DNA from: Megalopta genalis
Taxonomy: Eukaryota > Arthropoda > Insecta > Hymenoptera > Halictidae
DNA: 64,000 nucleotides
Assembly (NCBI RefSeq): GCF_051020955.1
Contig: NW_027476368.1
Span: 211,128-275,127, forward strand
Reading direction: 5' to 3'
The notes beneath the pieces are model-generated. The model did not search any database. It was not told the origin of the DNA and was given only the letters and a program-made list of their open reading frames with translations. Of this stretch, positions 25,431-37,658 are shown in pieces. Position numbers and translations under genes: made by a program. Numbering within the stretch: the stretch's first letter is position 1; every line of letters starts with the position of its first letter.

Positions 25431-28400
25431 GAAGCTGAGCCTACTACATCGCATTGATTTGCTGCTAAATAATGAGTTTTGAATGGATTTGAAGCTAACT
25501 CGTTCGTTTCGCCTGCAGTTGATTCTACATCACTTATATCGCAAGTATTTGAAGCTAAATCATGTGTATCGCGTGGATTTTGAATCTAACTCGTTTGATT
25601 AGTCTGCATTTGAAGCTATATCACTTATACCCCAAGTGTTTTAAGCTAAATCATATGTTTCGCGTGGATTTGAAGCTAAACCTTCTACATCGCATTGATT
25701 TGAAGCTAAGTCATGTGTCTCGCATGGATTTGAAGCTAACTCGTTTGTTTCGCCTCCATTTGAATCTATGTCACTTATATCGCAAGTTTTTGAAGCTAAA
25801 TCATATGTGCCGCATGGATTTGAAGCTGAACCTACTACATCGCATTGATTTGAAGCTAAATCTTGTGTATCGCATGGATTTGATGCTAAACCTACTACAT
25901 CGCATTGATTTGAAGCTAAATCATTTGTTTCGCATGGATTTTAATCTAATCCTTGTCCTTCGAATTGATTTGAAGCTAAATCATGTGTTTCGTATGGATT
26001 TGAAGCTAAACCTTAACATCGCCTTGATTTGAAGCTAAACCTTCTACATTCTATTGATTTGAAGCTAAACCTTCTACCTCTTATTGTTTTGAAGCTAAAC
26101 CTTCTACATTCTCTTGATTTGAAGCTAAACCTTCTACCTCTTATTGTTTTGAAGCTAAACCTTCTACATCGCAATGATTTGCAACTGAATAATGTGTTTC
26201 GCATGGATGTGAAGCTAAACCTTCTACATCGCATTGATTTGCAGCTGAATCATATGTTTCGCGTGGATTTGAAGCTAAACCTTATACATCGCATTGATTT
26301 GAAGCTAAGTCATGTGTCTCGCATGGATTTGAAGCTAACTCGTTCGTTTCGCCTCCATTTGAAACTATGTCACTTATATCGCAAGTATTTGAAGCTAAAT
26401 CATATGTTTCGCATGGATTTGAAGCTAAACCTTAACATCGCCTTGATTTGAAGCTAAACCTTCTACATTCTATTGATTTGAAGCTAAACCTTCTACCTCT
26501 TATTGTTTTGAAGCTAAACCTTCTACATCGCAATGATTTGCAGCTAAATCATGTGTTTCGCATGGATTTGAAGCTAACTCGTTCGTTTCGCCTGCAGTTG
26601 AATCTACATTACATATATCGCTAGTATTTGAAGCTAAATCATGTGTATCGCGTGGATTTTGAAGCTAACTCCTTTGATTAGTTTTCATTTGAAGCTATAT
26701 CACTTACACCCCATGTGTTTGAAGCTAAATCATGTGTTTCGCATGGATTTGAAGCTAACTCGTACGTTGCGCATGCAGTTCAATCTAAATAACGTATATC
26801 ACAAGTATTTGAAGCTAAACCATTTGATTCGCATGGATTTGAAGCTAAGCCTTCTACTTCGCATTAATTGGAAGTTAAATCACGTGTTTTGCATGGATTT
26901 GAAGCTAATCCTTCTACATCGCATTGATTTGAAGCTAAATCATTTGTTTCGCATGGATTTGAATCTAAGCCTTGTCCTTCGAATTGATTTGAAGCTAAAT
27001 CATGTGTTTCGTATGGATTTGAAGCTAAACCATAACATCGCATTGATTTGAAGCTAAACCTTCTACATTCTATTGATATGAAGCTAAACCTTCTACCTCT
27101 TATTGTTTTGAAGCTAAACCTTCTACATCGCAATGATTTGCAGCTAAATCATGTGTTTCGCATGGATTTGAAGCTAAACGTTAGTTTCGCATGCAGTTGT
27201 AGCTAAGTAATGTATATCACAAGTATTTGTAGCTAAACCATTTGTTTCGCATGGATTTGAAGCTACGCCTTCTACTTCGCATTGATTTGAAGCTAAATCA
27301 TTTGTTTCGCATGGAATTGAAGCTACCTCGTTTGTTCCTCCTGCCTTTGAAGCTATATCACTTATATCGCATGGATTTGAAGCTGAACCTACTACATCAG
27401 ATTGATTTCAAGCTAAATCTTGTGTATCGAATGGATTTGAAGCAAACCATCTACATCGCATTGATTTGCAGCTGAATCATGTGTTTCGCATGGATTTGAA
27501 GCTAACTCGTTCGTTTCGCCTCCATTTGAAACTATGTCACTTATATCGCAAGTATTTGAAGCTAAATCATATGTGCCGCATGGATTTGAAGCTGAACCTA
27601 CTACATCGCATTGATTTGAAGCTAAATCTTGTGTATCGCATGGATTTGAAGCTGAGCCTACTACATCGCATTGATTTGCTGCTAAATAATGAGTTTTGAA
27701 TGGATTTGAAGCTAACTCGTTCGTTTCGCCTGCAGTTGATTCTACATCACTTATATCGCAAGTATTTGAAGCTAAATCATGTGTATCGCGTGGATTTTGA
27801 ATCTAACTCGTTTGATTAGTCTGCATTTGAAGCTATATCACTTATACCCCAAGTGTTTTAAGCTAAATCATATGTTTCGCGTGGATTTGAAGCTAACCCT
27901 TCTACATCGCATTGATTTGAAGCTAAGTCGTGTGTCTCGCATGGATTTGAAGCTAACTCGTTCGTTTCGCCTCCATTTGAAACTATGTCACTTATATCGC
28001 AAGTATTTGAAGCTAAATCATTTGTTTCGCATGGATTTTAATCTAATCCTTGTCCTTCGAATTGATTTGAAGCTAAATCATGTGTTTCGTATGGATTTGA
28101 AGCTAAACCTTAACATCGCCTTGATTTGAAGCTAAACCTTCTACATTCTATTGATTTGAAGCTAAACCTTCTACCTCTTATTGTTTTGAAGCTAAACCTT
28201 CTACATCGCAATGATTTGCAGCTAAATCATGTGTTTCTCATGGATTTGAAGCTAACTCGTTCGTTTCGCCTGCAGTTGAATCTACATTACTTATATAGCT
28301 AATATTTGAAGCTAAATCATGTGTATCGCGTGGATTTTGAAGCTAACTCGTTTGATTAGTCTTCATTTGAAGCTATATCACTTACACCCCAAGTGTTTGA

Positions 28401-28740
28401 AGCTATATCATTTGTTTCGCATGGATTTGAAGCTAAACCTTCTTCATCGCATTGATTTGCAGCTAAATCATGTGTTTCGCATGGATTTGAAGCTAACTCG
28501 TTCGATGCGCATGCAGTTGAATCTAAATAATGTACATCACAATCATTTGAAGCTAAACCATTTGATTCGCATGGATTTGAAGCTAACTCGTTCGTTTCGC
28601 CTGCAGTTGAATCTACATTACTTATATCGCTAGTATTTGAAGCTAAATCATGTGTATCGCATGGATTTGAAGCTATACCTTCTACATCGCATTGATTTGC
28701 AGCTAAATCATGTGTTTCGCATCGATTTGATGCTAACTCG
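25431..28740. repeat. Mosaic subarray with 2.2-kb spaced copies
   Basis: The module at about 25,431-25,800 recurs at about 27,649-28,018 (offset 2,217-2,218). Directly after it, 25,921-26,040 recurs at 28,019-28,138 with offset 2,098, so 120 bp (four monomers) were lost in the second copy. The unusual ATTTTAATCTAATCC at 25,939 and 28,037 marks both. The monomer pair ACATTCTATTG/ACCTCTTATTG is locally doubled at 26,040-26,160. No gene seen. Confidence 0.7.
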
Positions 28741-29231
28741 TTCGTTTCGCCTCCATTTGAAGCTATATCACTTATATCGCAAGTATTTGAAGCTAAATCA
28801 TATATGCCGCATTGATTTGAAGCTGAACATACTACATCGCATTGATTTGAAGCTAAATCTTGTGTATCGCACGGATTTGAAGCTAAATCTTGTGTATCGC
28901 ACGGATTTGAAGCTGAACCTTCTACTTCGCATTGATTTGAAGATAAATCACGTGTTTTGCATGGATTTGAAGCTAAACCTGCTACATCGCATTGATTTGA
29001 AGCTAAATCATGTGTTTCGCATGCAGTTGAAGCTAAATCATGTCTTTCACAAGTATTTGAAGATGAACCATTTGAATCGCATTGATTTGAACACGAGCCT
29101 TCTACTTCGCACTGATTTGCAGCTAAATAATGTGTTCCGCATGGATTTGAAGCTAAAACTTCTACATCACATTGATTTGCAGCTGAATCATGTGTTTCGC
29201 ATGATTTGAATCTAAACCTTCTACATCGCAT
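28356..29231 (-). other. Longest minus-strand open frame (291 codons), probably not a gene
   Basis: Read on the minus strand this is a run of decapeptides of the form (L/I)ASN-x-C-(D/E)-x-x-(D/E/G), with Cys in most units, in mixed order. The first ten residues (MRCRRFRFKS) come from a different local frame, joined by a one-base-short monomer at about 29,198 (GCATGATTTG), so the apparent start is an accident. Small-residue, acidic, Cys-periodic composition makes this the more protein-like of the two open frames. No signal peptide, known domain or start context is visible. Confidence 0.12.
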
Positions 29232-30300
29232 TGATTTGCAGCTGAATCATGTGTTTCGCACGGATTTGAAGCTAACTCGTTTGTTTCGCATGCAGTTGTA
29301 GCTACATAATGTATATCACAAGTATTTGTAGCTAAACCATTTGTTTCGCATGGATTTGAAGCTATGCCTTTTACTTCGCATTGATTTGAAGTTAAATCAT
29401 TTCTTTCGCATGGATTTGAATCTAAGCCTTGTCCTTCGAATTGATTTGAAGTTAAATCATGTGTTTCGTATGGATTTGAAGCAGAACCTTCTACATCGCA
29501 TTGATTTGAAGCTAAATCTAGTGTATCGCATGGATTTGAAGCTAAACCTTCTACATCGCATAGATTTGCAGCTAAATCATGTGTTTTGCATGGATTTGAA
29601 GCTAACTCGTTCGTTTCGCATGCAGTTGTAGCTAAATAAAGTATATCACAAGTATTTGTAGCTAAACCATTTGTTTTGCATGGATTTGAAGCTAAGCCTT
29701 CTACTTCGCATTCATTTGAAGCTAAATCATTTGTTTCGCATGGGTTTGAATCTAAGCCTTGTCCTTCGAATTGATTTGAAGCTAAATCGTGTGTGTCGTA
29801 TGGATTTGAAGATAAACGTTCTACATCGCATTGATTTGAAGCTAAATCATGTGTCTCGCATGGAATTGAAGCTATCTCGCTTGTTCCTCCAGCTTTTGAA
29901 GTTATATCATTTATATCGCAAGTATTTGAAGCTAAATCTTATGTATCGCATTGATTTGAAGCTAAGTCTTCTACTTCGCATTGATTTGAAGCTAAATCAT
30001 GTGTATCGCTTTGTTTTGAAGCTAATTCGTTTGTTTCGCATGGAGTTGCATATAAATCATGTTTATCACAAGTATCTGAAGTTAAACCATTTGTTTCGCA
30101 TGAATTTGAAGCTGTACCATGTGTTACGCATGAATTTGAATATTAATCATGTGTTACGTATGGGTTTTGAAGCTAAGCCTCCTAGATCGCACTGATTTGA
30201 AGCTAATTAATTTCTTTCGCATGGATTTGAAGCAAAGCCTTCCACATCGCCTTGATTTGCACCTTAATCATGTGTTTGACTTGGATTTGTAACTAACTCG
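28741..30300. repeat. 1,560-bp tandem duplication, copy 1
   Basis: Exactly 52 monomers, repeated directly downstream. Line-by-line comparison at offset 1,560 shows two differences: G against A at about 28,914/30,474 (GCTGAACCT/GCTAAACCT), and T against C at 29,340/30,900. The left junction lies in a D-type monomer (AACTCGTTCGTTTCGCCT), the sequence also found at the internal and right junctions, which points to homologous exchange. No gene seen. Confidence 0.93.
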
Positions 30301-31860
30301 TTCGTTTCGCCTCCATTTGAAGCTATATCACTTATATCGCAAGTATTTGAAGCTAAATCATATATGCCGCATTGATTTGAAGCTGAACATACTACATCGC
30401 ATTGATTTGAAGCTAAATCTTGTGTATCGCACGGATTTGAAGCTAAATCTTGTGTATCGCACGGATTTGAAGCTAAACCTTCTACTTCGCATTGATTTGA
30501 AGATAAATCACGTGTTTTGCATGGATTTGAAGCTAAACCTGCTACATCGCATTGATTTGAAGCTAAATCATGTGTTTCGCATGCAGTTGAAGCTAAATCA
30601 TGTCTTTCACAAGTATTTGAAGATGAACCATTTGAATCGCATTGATTTGAACACGAGCCTTCTACTTCGCACTGATTTGCAGCTAAATAATGTGTTCCGC
30701 ATGGATTTGAAGCTAAAACTTCTACATCACATTGATTTGCAGCTGAATCATGTGTTTCGCATGATTTGAATCTAAACCTTCTACATCGCATTGATTTGCA
30801 GCTGAATCATGTGTTTCGCACGGATTTGAAGCTAACTCGTTTGTTTCGCATGCAGTTGTAGCTACATAATGTATATCACAAGTATTTGTAGCTAAACCAC
30901 TTGTTTCGCATGGATTTGAAGCTATGCCTTTTACTTCGCATTGATTTGAAGTTAAATCATTTCTTTCGCATGGATTTGAATCTAAGCCTTGTCCTTCGAA
31001 TTGATTTGAAGTTAAATCATGTGTTTCGTATGGATTTGAAGCAGAACCTTCTACATCGCATTGATTTGAAGCTAAATCTAGTGTATCGCATGGATTTGAA
31101 GCTAAACCTTCTACATCGCATAGATTTGCAGCTAAATCATGTGTTTTGCATGGATTTGAAGCTAACTCGTTCGTTTCGCATGCAGTTGTAGCTAAATAAA
31201 GTATATCACAAGTATTTGTAGCTAAACCATTTGTTTTGCATGGATTTGAAGCTAAGCCTTCTACTTCGCATTCATTTGAAGCTAAATCATTTGTTTCGCA
31301 TGGGTTTGAATCTAAGCCTTGTCCTTCGAATTGATTTGAAGCTAAATCGTGTGTGTCGTATGGATTTGAAGATAAACGTTCTACATCGCATTGATTTGAA
31401 GCTAAATCATGTGTCTCGCATGGAATTGAAGCTATCTCGCTTGTTCCTCCAGCTTTTGAAGTTATATCATTTATATCGCAAGTATTTGAAGCTAAATCTT
31501 ATGTATCGCATTGATTTGAAGCTAAGTCTTCTACTTCGCATTGATTTGAAGCTAAATCATGTGTATCGCTTTGTTTTGAAGCTAATTCGTTTGTTTCGCA
31601 TGGAGTTGCATATAAATCATGTTTATCACAAGTATCTGAAGTTAAACCATTTGTTTCGCATGAATTTGAAGCTGTACCATGTGTTACGCATGAATTTGAA
31701 TATTAATCATGTGTTACGTATGGGTTTTGAAGCTAAGCCTCCTAGATCGCACTGATTTGAAGCTAATTAATTTCTTTCGCATGGATTTGAAGCAAAGCCT
31801 TCCACATCGCCTTGATTTGCACCTTAATCATGTGTTTGACTTGGATTTGTAACTAACTCG
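30301..31860. repeat. 1,560-bp tandem duplication, copy 2
   Basis: Near-identical second copy of 28,741-30,300 (two substitutions seen in 1,560 bp, no indel). The right junction is again in AACTCGTTCGTTTCGCCT, after which the sequence changes to GCATTTGATGC. Near-identity implies a very recent event or, alternatively, an assembly duplication. No gene seen. Confidence 0.93.
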
Positions 31861-33343
31861 TTCGTTTCGCCTGCATTTGATGCTATATCATTTATATCGC
31901 AAGTATCTGAAGCTAAATCATTTGTTTCTCATGGACTTGAAGCTAATCCATCTTCATCGCATTGATTTGAAGCTAAATCTAGTGTTTCGCTTTGATTTGA
32001 AGCTAACTCGCTTTTTTCGCATTCAGTTGAAGGTAAATTATGTTTATCATAAGTATCAGAAGCTAAGCCATTTGAAGATAAGCCTTCTACTTCGCATTGA
32101 TTTGAAGCCAAATCATGTATATCACAAGTATTTGAAGCTAAACATTTTGATTCGGATGGAATTGAAGGTAAGCATTCTGCTTCGCATTGATTTGAAGCTT
32201 AATCATGTGTTTCGCATGGATTTGAAGATAACTCGTTTGTTCCGCCTGCATTTTCAGCTATATCATGTATATCACAAGTATTTGAAGCTAAGCAATTTGT
32301 TTAGGATTGATTTGAAACCAAGCCTTCTACTTCGCATTGATTTGAAGCTTAATCATGTGTTTCGCTTGAATTGGAAGCTAAGCCTTCTACTTCGCATTAA
32401 TTTGAACATAAATCATGTGTTTCGCTTGGATTTGAAGCTACCTCGTTTGTTTCGCATGCAGTTGAAGCTAAAACTTCTACATCGCATTGATTTGCAGCTG
32501 AATCATATGTTTCGCATGGATTTGAAGCTGAACCTTCTACATCGCATTGATTTGCAGCTGAATCATGTGTTTCGCATGGATTTGAAGCTAACTCGTTCGA
32601 TTCGCCTGTATTTGAAGCTAGATCACTTACATCGCAAGTATTTGAAGCTAAATCATGTGTTTCGCATGATTTGAAGCTGAACCTACTACATCGCATTGAT
32701 TTGCAGCTGAATCATGTGTTTCGCATCGATTTGAAGCTGAACCTTCTACATCGCATTGATTTGCAGCTGAATCATGTGTTTCTCATGGATTTGAAGCTAA
32801 CTCGATCGTTTCGCCTGCAGTTGAATCTACATCACTTATATCGCTAATATTTGTAGCTAAATCATGTGTATCTCGTGGATTTTGAAGCTAACTCGTTTGA
32901 TTAGTCTTCATTTGAAGCTATATCACTTATACCCCTAGTGTTTGAAGCTATATCATTTGTTTCGCATGGATTTTAAGCTAAACCTTCTTCATTGCATTGA
33001 TTTGCAGCTAAATCATTTGTATCGCATGGATTTGAAGCTAAACCTTCTACATCGCATTGATTTGAAGCTAATTCATTTGTTTCGCATGGATTTGAATCTA
33101 AGCCTTGTCCTTCGAATTGATTTGAAGCTAAATCATGTGTTTCGTATGGATTTGAAGCGAAACCTTAACATCGCATTGATTTGAAGCTACACCTTCTACA
33201 TTCTATTGATTTGAAGCTAAACCTTCTACCTCTTATTGTTTTGAAGCTAAACCTTCTACATCGCAATGATTTGCAGCTAAATAATGTGTTTCGCATGGAT
33301 TTGAAGCTAACCTTCTACATCCCATGGATTTGAAGCTAAATCA

Positions 33344-33530
33344 TGTGTTTGGCATGGATTTCAAGCTAAACCTTCTGCATCGCATGGATTTGTAGCTGAA
33401 TCATGTGTTTCGCATGCAGTTGAAGCTAAATCATGTCTTTCACAAGTATTTGAAGATGAACCACTTGAATCGCATTGATTTGAACCCGAGCCTTCAACTC
33501 GCACCTATTTGCAGCTAAATAATATGTTCC
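33344..33530. repeat. Local 360-bp spaced duplication, copy 1
   Basis: The rare monomer run with TGTGTTTGGCATGG, ATTTCAAGC, TTCTGCATCG and GGATTTGTAGC recurs 360 bp (12 monomers) downstream at about 33,704, together with the following GCATGCAGTTGAA units. Small differences follow (GAACCACTTG at about 33,458 against GAACCATTTG at about 33,818). Approximate ends. Confidence 0.7.
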
Positions 33531-33703
33531 GCATGGATTTGAAGCTAAACCTTCTACATCCCATGGATTTGATTCTAAATCATGTGTTTGGCATGGATTT
33601 GAAGCTGAATCTTCTACATCGCATTGATTTGCAGCTGAATCATTTGTTTCGCATGGATTTGACGCTAAACCTTCTTCATTGCATTGATTTGCAGCTAAAT
33701 CAT

Positions 33704-33890
33704 GTGTTTGGCATGGATTTCAAGCTAAACCTTCTGCATCGCATGGATTTGTAGCTGAATCATGTGTTTCGCATGCAGTTGAATCTAAATCATGTCTTTC
33801 ACAAGTATTTGAAGATGAACCATTTGAATCGCATTGATTTGACACCGAGTCTTCTACTTCGCACTGATTTGCAGCTAAATAATGTGTTTC
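33704..33890. repeat. Local 360-bp spaced duplication, copy 2
   Basis: Second copy of the rare monomer run described at 33,344, exactly 360 bp away, an in-register duplication of 12 monomers. Confidence 0.7.
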
Positions 33891-35922
33891 GCATGGATTT
33901 GAAGCTAAACCTTCTACATCGCATTGATTTGCAGCTGAATCATGTGTTTCGCATGGATTTGAAGCTAAACCTTCTACATCGCATTGATTTGAAGCTAAAT
34001 CATGTGTTTTGCATGGATTTGAAGCTAACTCGATCGTTTCGCCTCCATTTGAAAATATATCACTTATATCGCAAGCATTTGAAGCTAAATCATATGTGCC
34101 GCATGGATTTGAAGCTGAACCTACTACATCGCATTGATTTGAAGCTAAATCATGTGATTCGCATGGATTTGAAGCTAACTCGTTCGATTCGCCTGTATTT
34201 GAAGCTAGATCACTTATATCGCAAGTATTTGAAGCTAAATCATGTGTTTCGCATGATTTGAAGCTAAACCTTCTACATCGCATTGATTTGCAGCTGAATC
34301 ATGTGTTTCGCATCGATTTGAAGCTGAACCTTCTACATCGCATTGATTTGCAGCTGAATCATGTGTTTCTCATGGATTTGAAGCTAACTCGATCGTTTCG
34401 CCTGCAGTTGAATCTACATCACTTATATCGCTAATATTTGTAGCTAAATCATGTGTACCTCGTGGATTTTGAAGCTAACTCGTTTGATTAGTCTTCATTT
34501 GAAGCTATATCACTTATACCCCAAGTGTTTGAAGCTATATCATTTGTTTCGCATGGATTTGAAGCTAAACCTTCTTCATTGCATTGACTTGCAGCTAAAT
34601 CATTTGTATCGCATGGATTTGAAGCTAAACCTTCTACATCGCATTGATTTGAAGCTAAATCATTTGTTTCGCATGGATTTGAATCTAAGCCTTGTCCTTC
34701 GAATTGATTTGAAGCTAAATAATGTGTTTCGCATGGATTTGAAGCTAAACCTTCTACATCCCATGGATTTGAAGCTAAATCATGTGTTTGGCATGGATTT
34801 GAAGCTGAACCTTCTACATCGCATTGATTTGCAGCTGAATCATGTGTTTCGCATCGATTTGAATCTGAACCTTCTACATCGCAATGATTTGCAGCTGAAT
34901 CATGTGTTTCGCATGGATTTGAAGCTAATTCGTTTGTTTCGCATGGAGTTGCATATAAATCATGTTTATCACAAGTATCTGAAGTTAAACCATTTGTTTC
35001 GCATGAATTTGAAGCTGTACCATGTGTTACGCATGAATTTGAATATTAATCATGTGTTACGTATGGGTTTTGAAGCTAAGCCTTCCACATCGCTTTGATT
35101 TGCACCTTAATCATGTGTTTGACTTGGATTTGTAACTAACTCGTTTGTTTCGCCTGCATTTGATGCTATATCATTTATATCGCAAGTATCTGAAGCTAAA
35201 TCATTTGTTTCTCATGGACTTGAAGCTAATCCATCTTCATCGCATTGATTTGAAGCTAAATCTAGTGTTTCGCTTTGATTTGAAGCTATCTCGCTTTTTT
35301 CGCATTCAGTTGAAGGTAAATTATGTATATCATAAGTATCAGAAGCTAAGCCATTTGAAGATAAGCCTTCTACATCGCATTGATTTGCAGCTGAATCATG
35401 TGTTTGGCATGGATTTGAAGCTAAACTTCTACATCGCATTGATTTGCAGCTGAATCATGTGTTTCGCATGGATTTGAAGCTAAACCTTCTTCATCGCATT
35501 GATTTGAAGCTAAATCATGTGTTTTGCATGGATTTGAAGCTAACTCGTTCGTTTCGCCTCCATTTGAAACTATATCACTTATATCGCAAGCATTTGAAGC
35601 TAAATCATATGTGCCGCATGGATTTGAAGCTGAACCTACTACATCGCATTGATTTGAAGCTACATCTTGTGTATCGCATGGATTTGAAGCTAATCCTTCT
35701 ACATCGCATTGATTTGAAGATAAATCGTGTGTGTCGCATGGATTTGAAGCTACGCCTTCTACTACGCATTGATTTGAAGCTAAATCATTTGTTTCGCATG
35801 GAATTGAAGCTACCTCGTTTGTTTCCTCTGCATTTGAAGCTATATCACTTATATCGCAACTATCTGAAGCTAAATCAATTGTCTCTCATGTATTTGAAGC
35901 TATGCCTTCTACTTCTCATTGA

Positions 35923-35930
35923 TTTGAATC
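35923..35930. repeat. 8-bp micro-duplication inside a monomer
   Basis: TTTGAATC is inserted before a normal 30-bp monomer, giving a 38-bp unit. The same insertion sits at 42,525, 49,695 and 57,220, so it is an inherited marker of the large macro-repeat. It shifts all reading frames. Confidence 0.85.
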
Positions 35931-36560
35931 TTTGAATATAAGTCATGTGTTTCGCATGGATTTGAAGCTATCTCGTTCGTTCCTCCTGCATTTGAAGCTG
36001 TATCAATCATATCGCAAGTATCTGATTCTAAATCATTTGTTTCGCATGGATTTGAAGATAAGCCTTCTACTTCGTATTGATATGAAGCTAAATAATGTGT
36101 TTCGCATGGATTTGAAGCTAACTCGTTCGTTTCGCCTGCATATGAAGCTATAACACTTATATCGCAAGTATTTGAAGCTAAATCATTTGTTTCGAACAGA
36201 TTTGAAGCTAAACCTTTTACATCGCATTGATTAGAAGCTAAATCATGTGTTTCGTGTGGATTTGAAGCTAAATCATGTGATTCGCATGGATTTGAAGCTA
36301 ACTCGTTTGTGTCGCCAGCATTTGCAGCTATATCATTTATATCGCAAGTATTTGATGCTCAATCAGGTGTGTCGCATGCATTTGAAGCTAAGCCTTCTAC
36401 TTCGAATTGATATGAAGCTAAGTCATGTGTATCACATGGATTTGAAGCTAACTCCTTTGTTTTCCTGCTTTTGAACCTACTTCATTTATATCGCAAGTAT
36501 TTGAAGCTAACTCGTTTGTTTTGCATACATTTGAAGCTGTATCCCTTACATTCGCAAGTA

Positions 36561-37400
36561 TTTGACGCTAAATCATTCGTTTCGCATGGATTTGAAGCTA
36601 AGCCTTCTACTTCGCATTGATTTGAAGCTAAATCATGTGTATCGCATGGATTTTGCAACTAACTCGTTTGATTCGTCTGCATTTGGAGCTATATCAGTTA
36701 TATCGCAAGTATCTGATGCTAAATCGTTTGTTTTGCATGGATTTGCAGCTAAACCTTCTATGTCGCATTGATTTGCAGCTAAACCATGTGTATCGCATGG
36801 AGTTGATGCTAACTCGTTCGTTTCGCCTGCATATGAAGCTATATCATTTATATCGCAAGTATTTGAAACTAATTCATTTGTGTCGCATGGATTTGAAGCT
36901 AATCCACCTACATCGCATTGATTTGAAGCTAAATCAAGTGTTTCGCTTGGATTTGAAGCTAACTCGTTTGTTTCGCCTTCCGTTGAAGCTAAATTATGTG
37001 TATCATAAGTATCTGAAGCTAACCAATTTGTTTCGCATGTATTTGAAGCATATTCATGTGTTTTGCGTGGATTTGATGCTAACTCATTTGTTTCGCCTGC
37101 ATATGAAGCTATTTCATTTATAAGGCAAGTATTTGAAGCTAAATCATTCGTTTCGCATGGATTTGAAGCCAAGCCTTCTACTGCGCTTGGATTTGAAGCT
37201 AACTCGTTTGTTTCGCATGCAGTTGAAGCTAGGTCATGTATATCACAAGTATTTGAAGCTGAACCATTTGTTGCGCATGGATTTGAAGCTAAGCCCTATA
37301 CTTCGCATTGATTTGAAGCTAAATCATGTGTTTCTCATGGATTTGAAGCTAACTCGTTTGTTTAGCCTGCATTGAAGCTATACCACATATATCGCAAGTA
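36561..37400. repeat. 150-bp higher-order repeat (five monomer types)
   Basis: Monomers follow the order A1-B-A2-D-C. Full sets are 36,561-36,711 (151 bp; one 31-bp D unit), 36,712-36,861 and 36,862-37,011. Two four-monomer sets follow (37,012-37,131 and 37,132-37,251, each with B and A2 reduced to one), then a full set 37,252-37,400 (149 bp). Read on the minus strand this is a 50-residue repeat in the order C-D-A2-B-A1, with units like SNTCDIND, SNAGETNE, SNPCETHD, SNQCDVEG and SNPCETND. The sets differ by many substitutions, so this order is old compared with the near-identical macro-repeats. Confidence 0.88.
36633..37172 (-). other. Minus-strand open frame with regular 50-residue repeats (179 codons)
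   Basis: This frame shows the five decapeptide types in fixed order better than any other. Units ending CETND, CDIND, AGETNE, CDTHG and CDVGG are each preceded by (L/I)AS-x. Cys is present in most A, B and C units and replaced by Gly or Glu-Gly in D units. The C-terminal part runs through the 31-bp monomer at 36,651, so the last residues (AKSMRYT) are out of register. It may be the decayed copy of an ancestral repeat protein or a chance by-product of the monomer length. No recognisable family. Confidence 0.15.
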
Positions 37401-37658
37401 TTTCATTCCAAAATCATTTGCTTCGCACTGATTTGAATCTAAGCCTTATACTTCGAATTGATTTGTCGCTAAATTATGTGTTTCGCTTGGATTTGAAGTT
37501 AAGCCTTCTAGTTTGCATTGATTTAAAGCATAATCATGTCTTTCGCATGGATTTGAATCTCTACTCGTTTGTTTCGCATGCAGTTGATTCTAAATCATGT
37601 TTATCACAAGTATCTAAAGCTAACGCATTTGTTTCGCAAGAATACGAAGCTATAACAT

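Larger units (their letters stand above)
31861..35814. repeat. Divergent mosaic subarray
   Basis: All monomers, with more substitutions than the flanks. At 31,861-32,400 the five-type order is partly kept. Block 32,700-33,060 recurs at about 34,284-34,640 (offset about 1,584). Block 31,580-32,100 recurs in shortened form at 34,924-35,375. Odd short monomers occur near 32,080 and 35,350 (GCCATTTGAAGATAAGCC), where parts of two monomers are fused. No gene seen. Confidence 0.65.

Noticed and set aside
28356..29231. Pentapeptide-repeat protein on the minus strand
   Set aside because: The period is 10 residues and the A(D/N)LXX pattern is not met; residues five apart from the Leu are mostly Cys or polar, and the frame starts through a one-base-short monomer.
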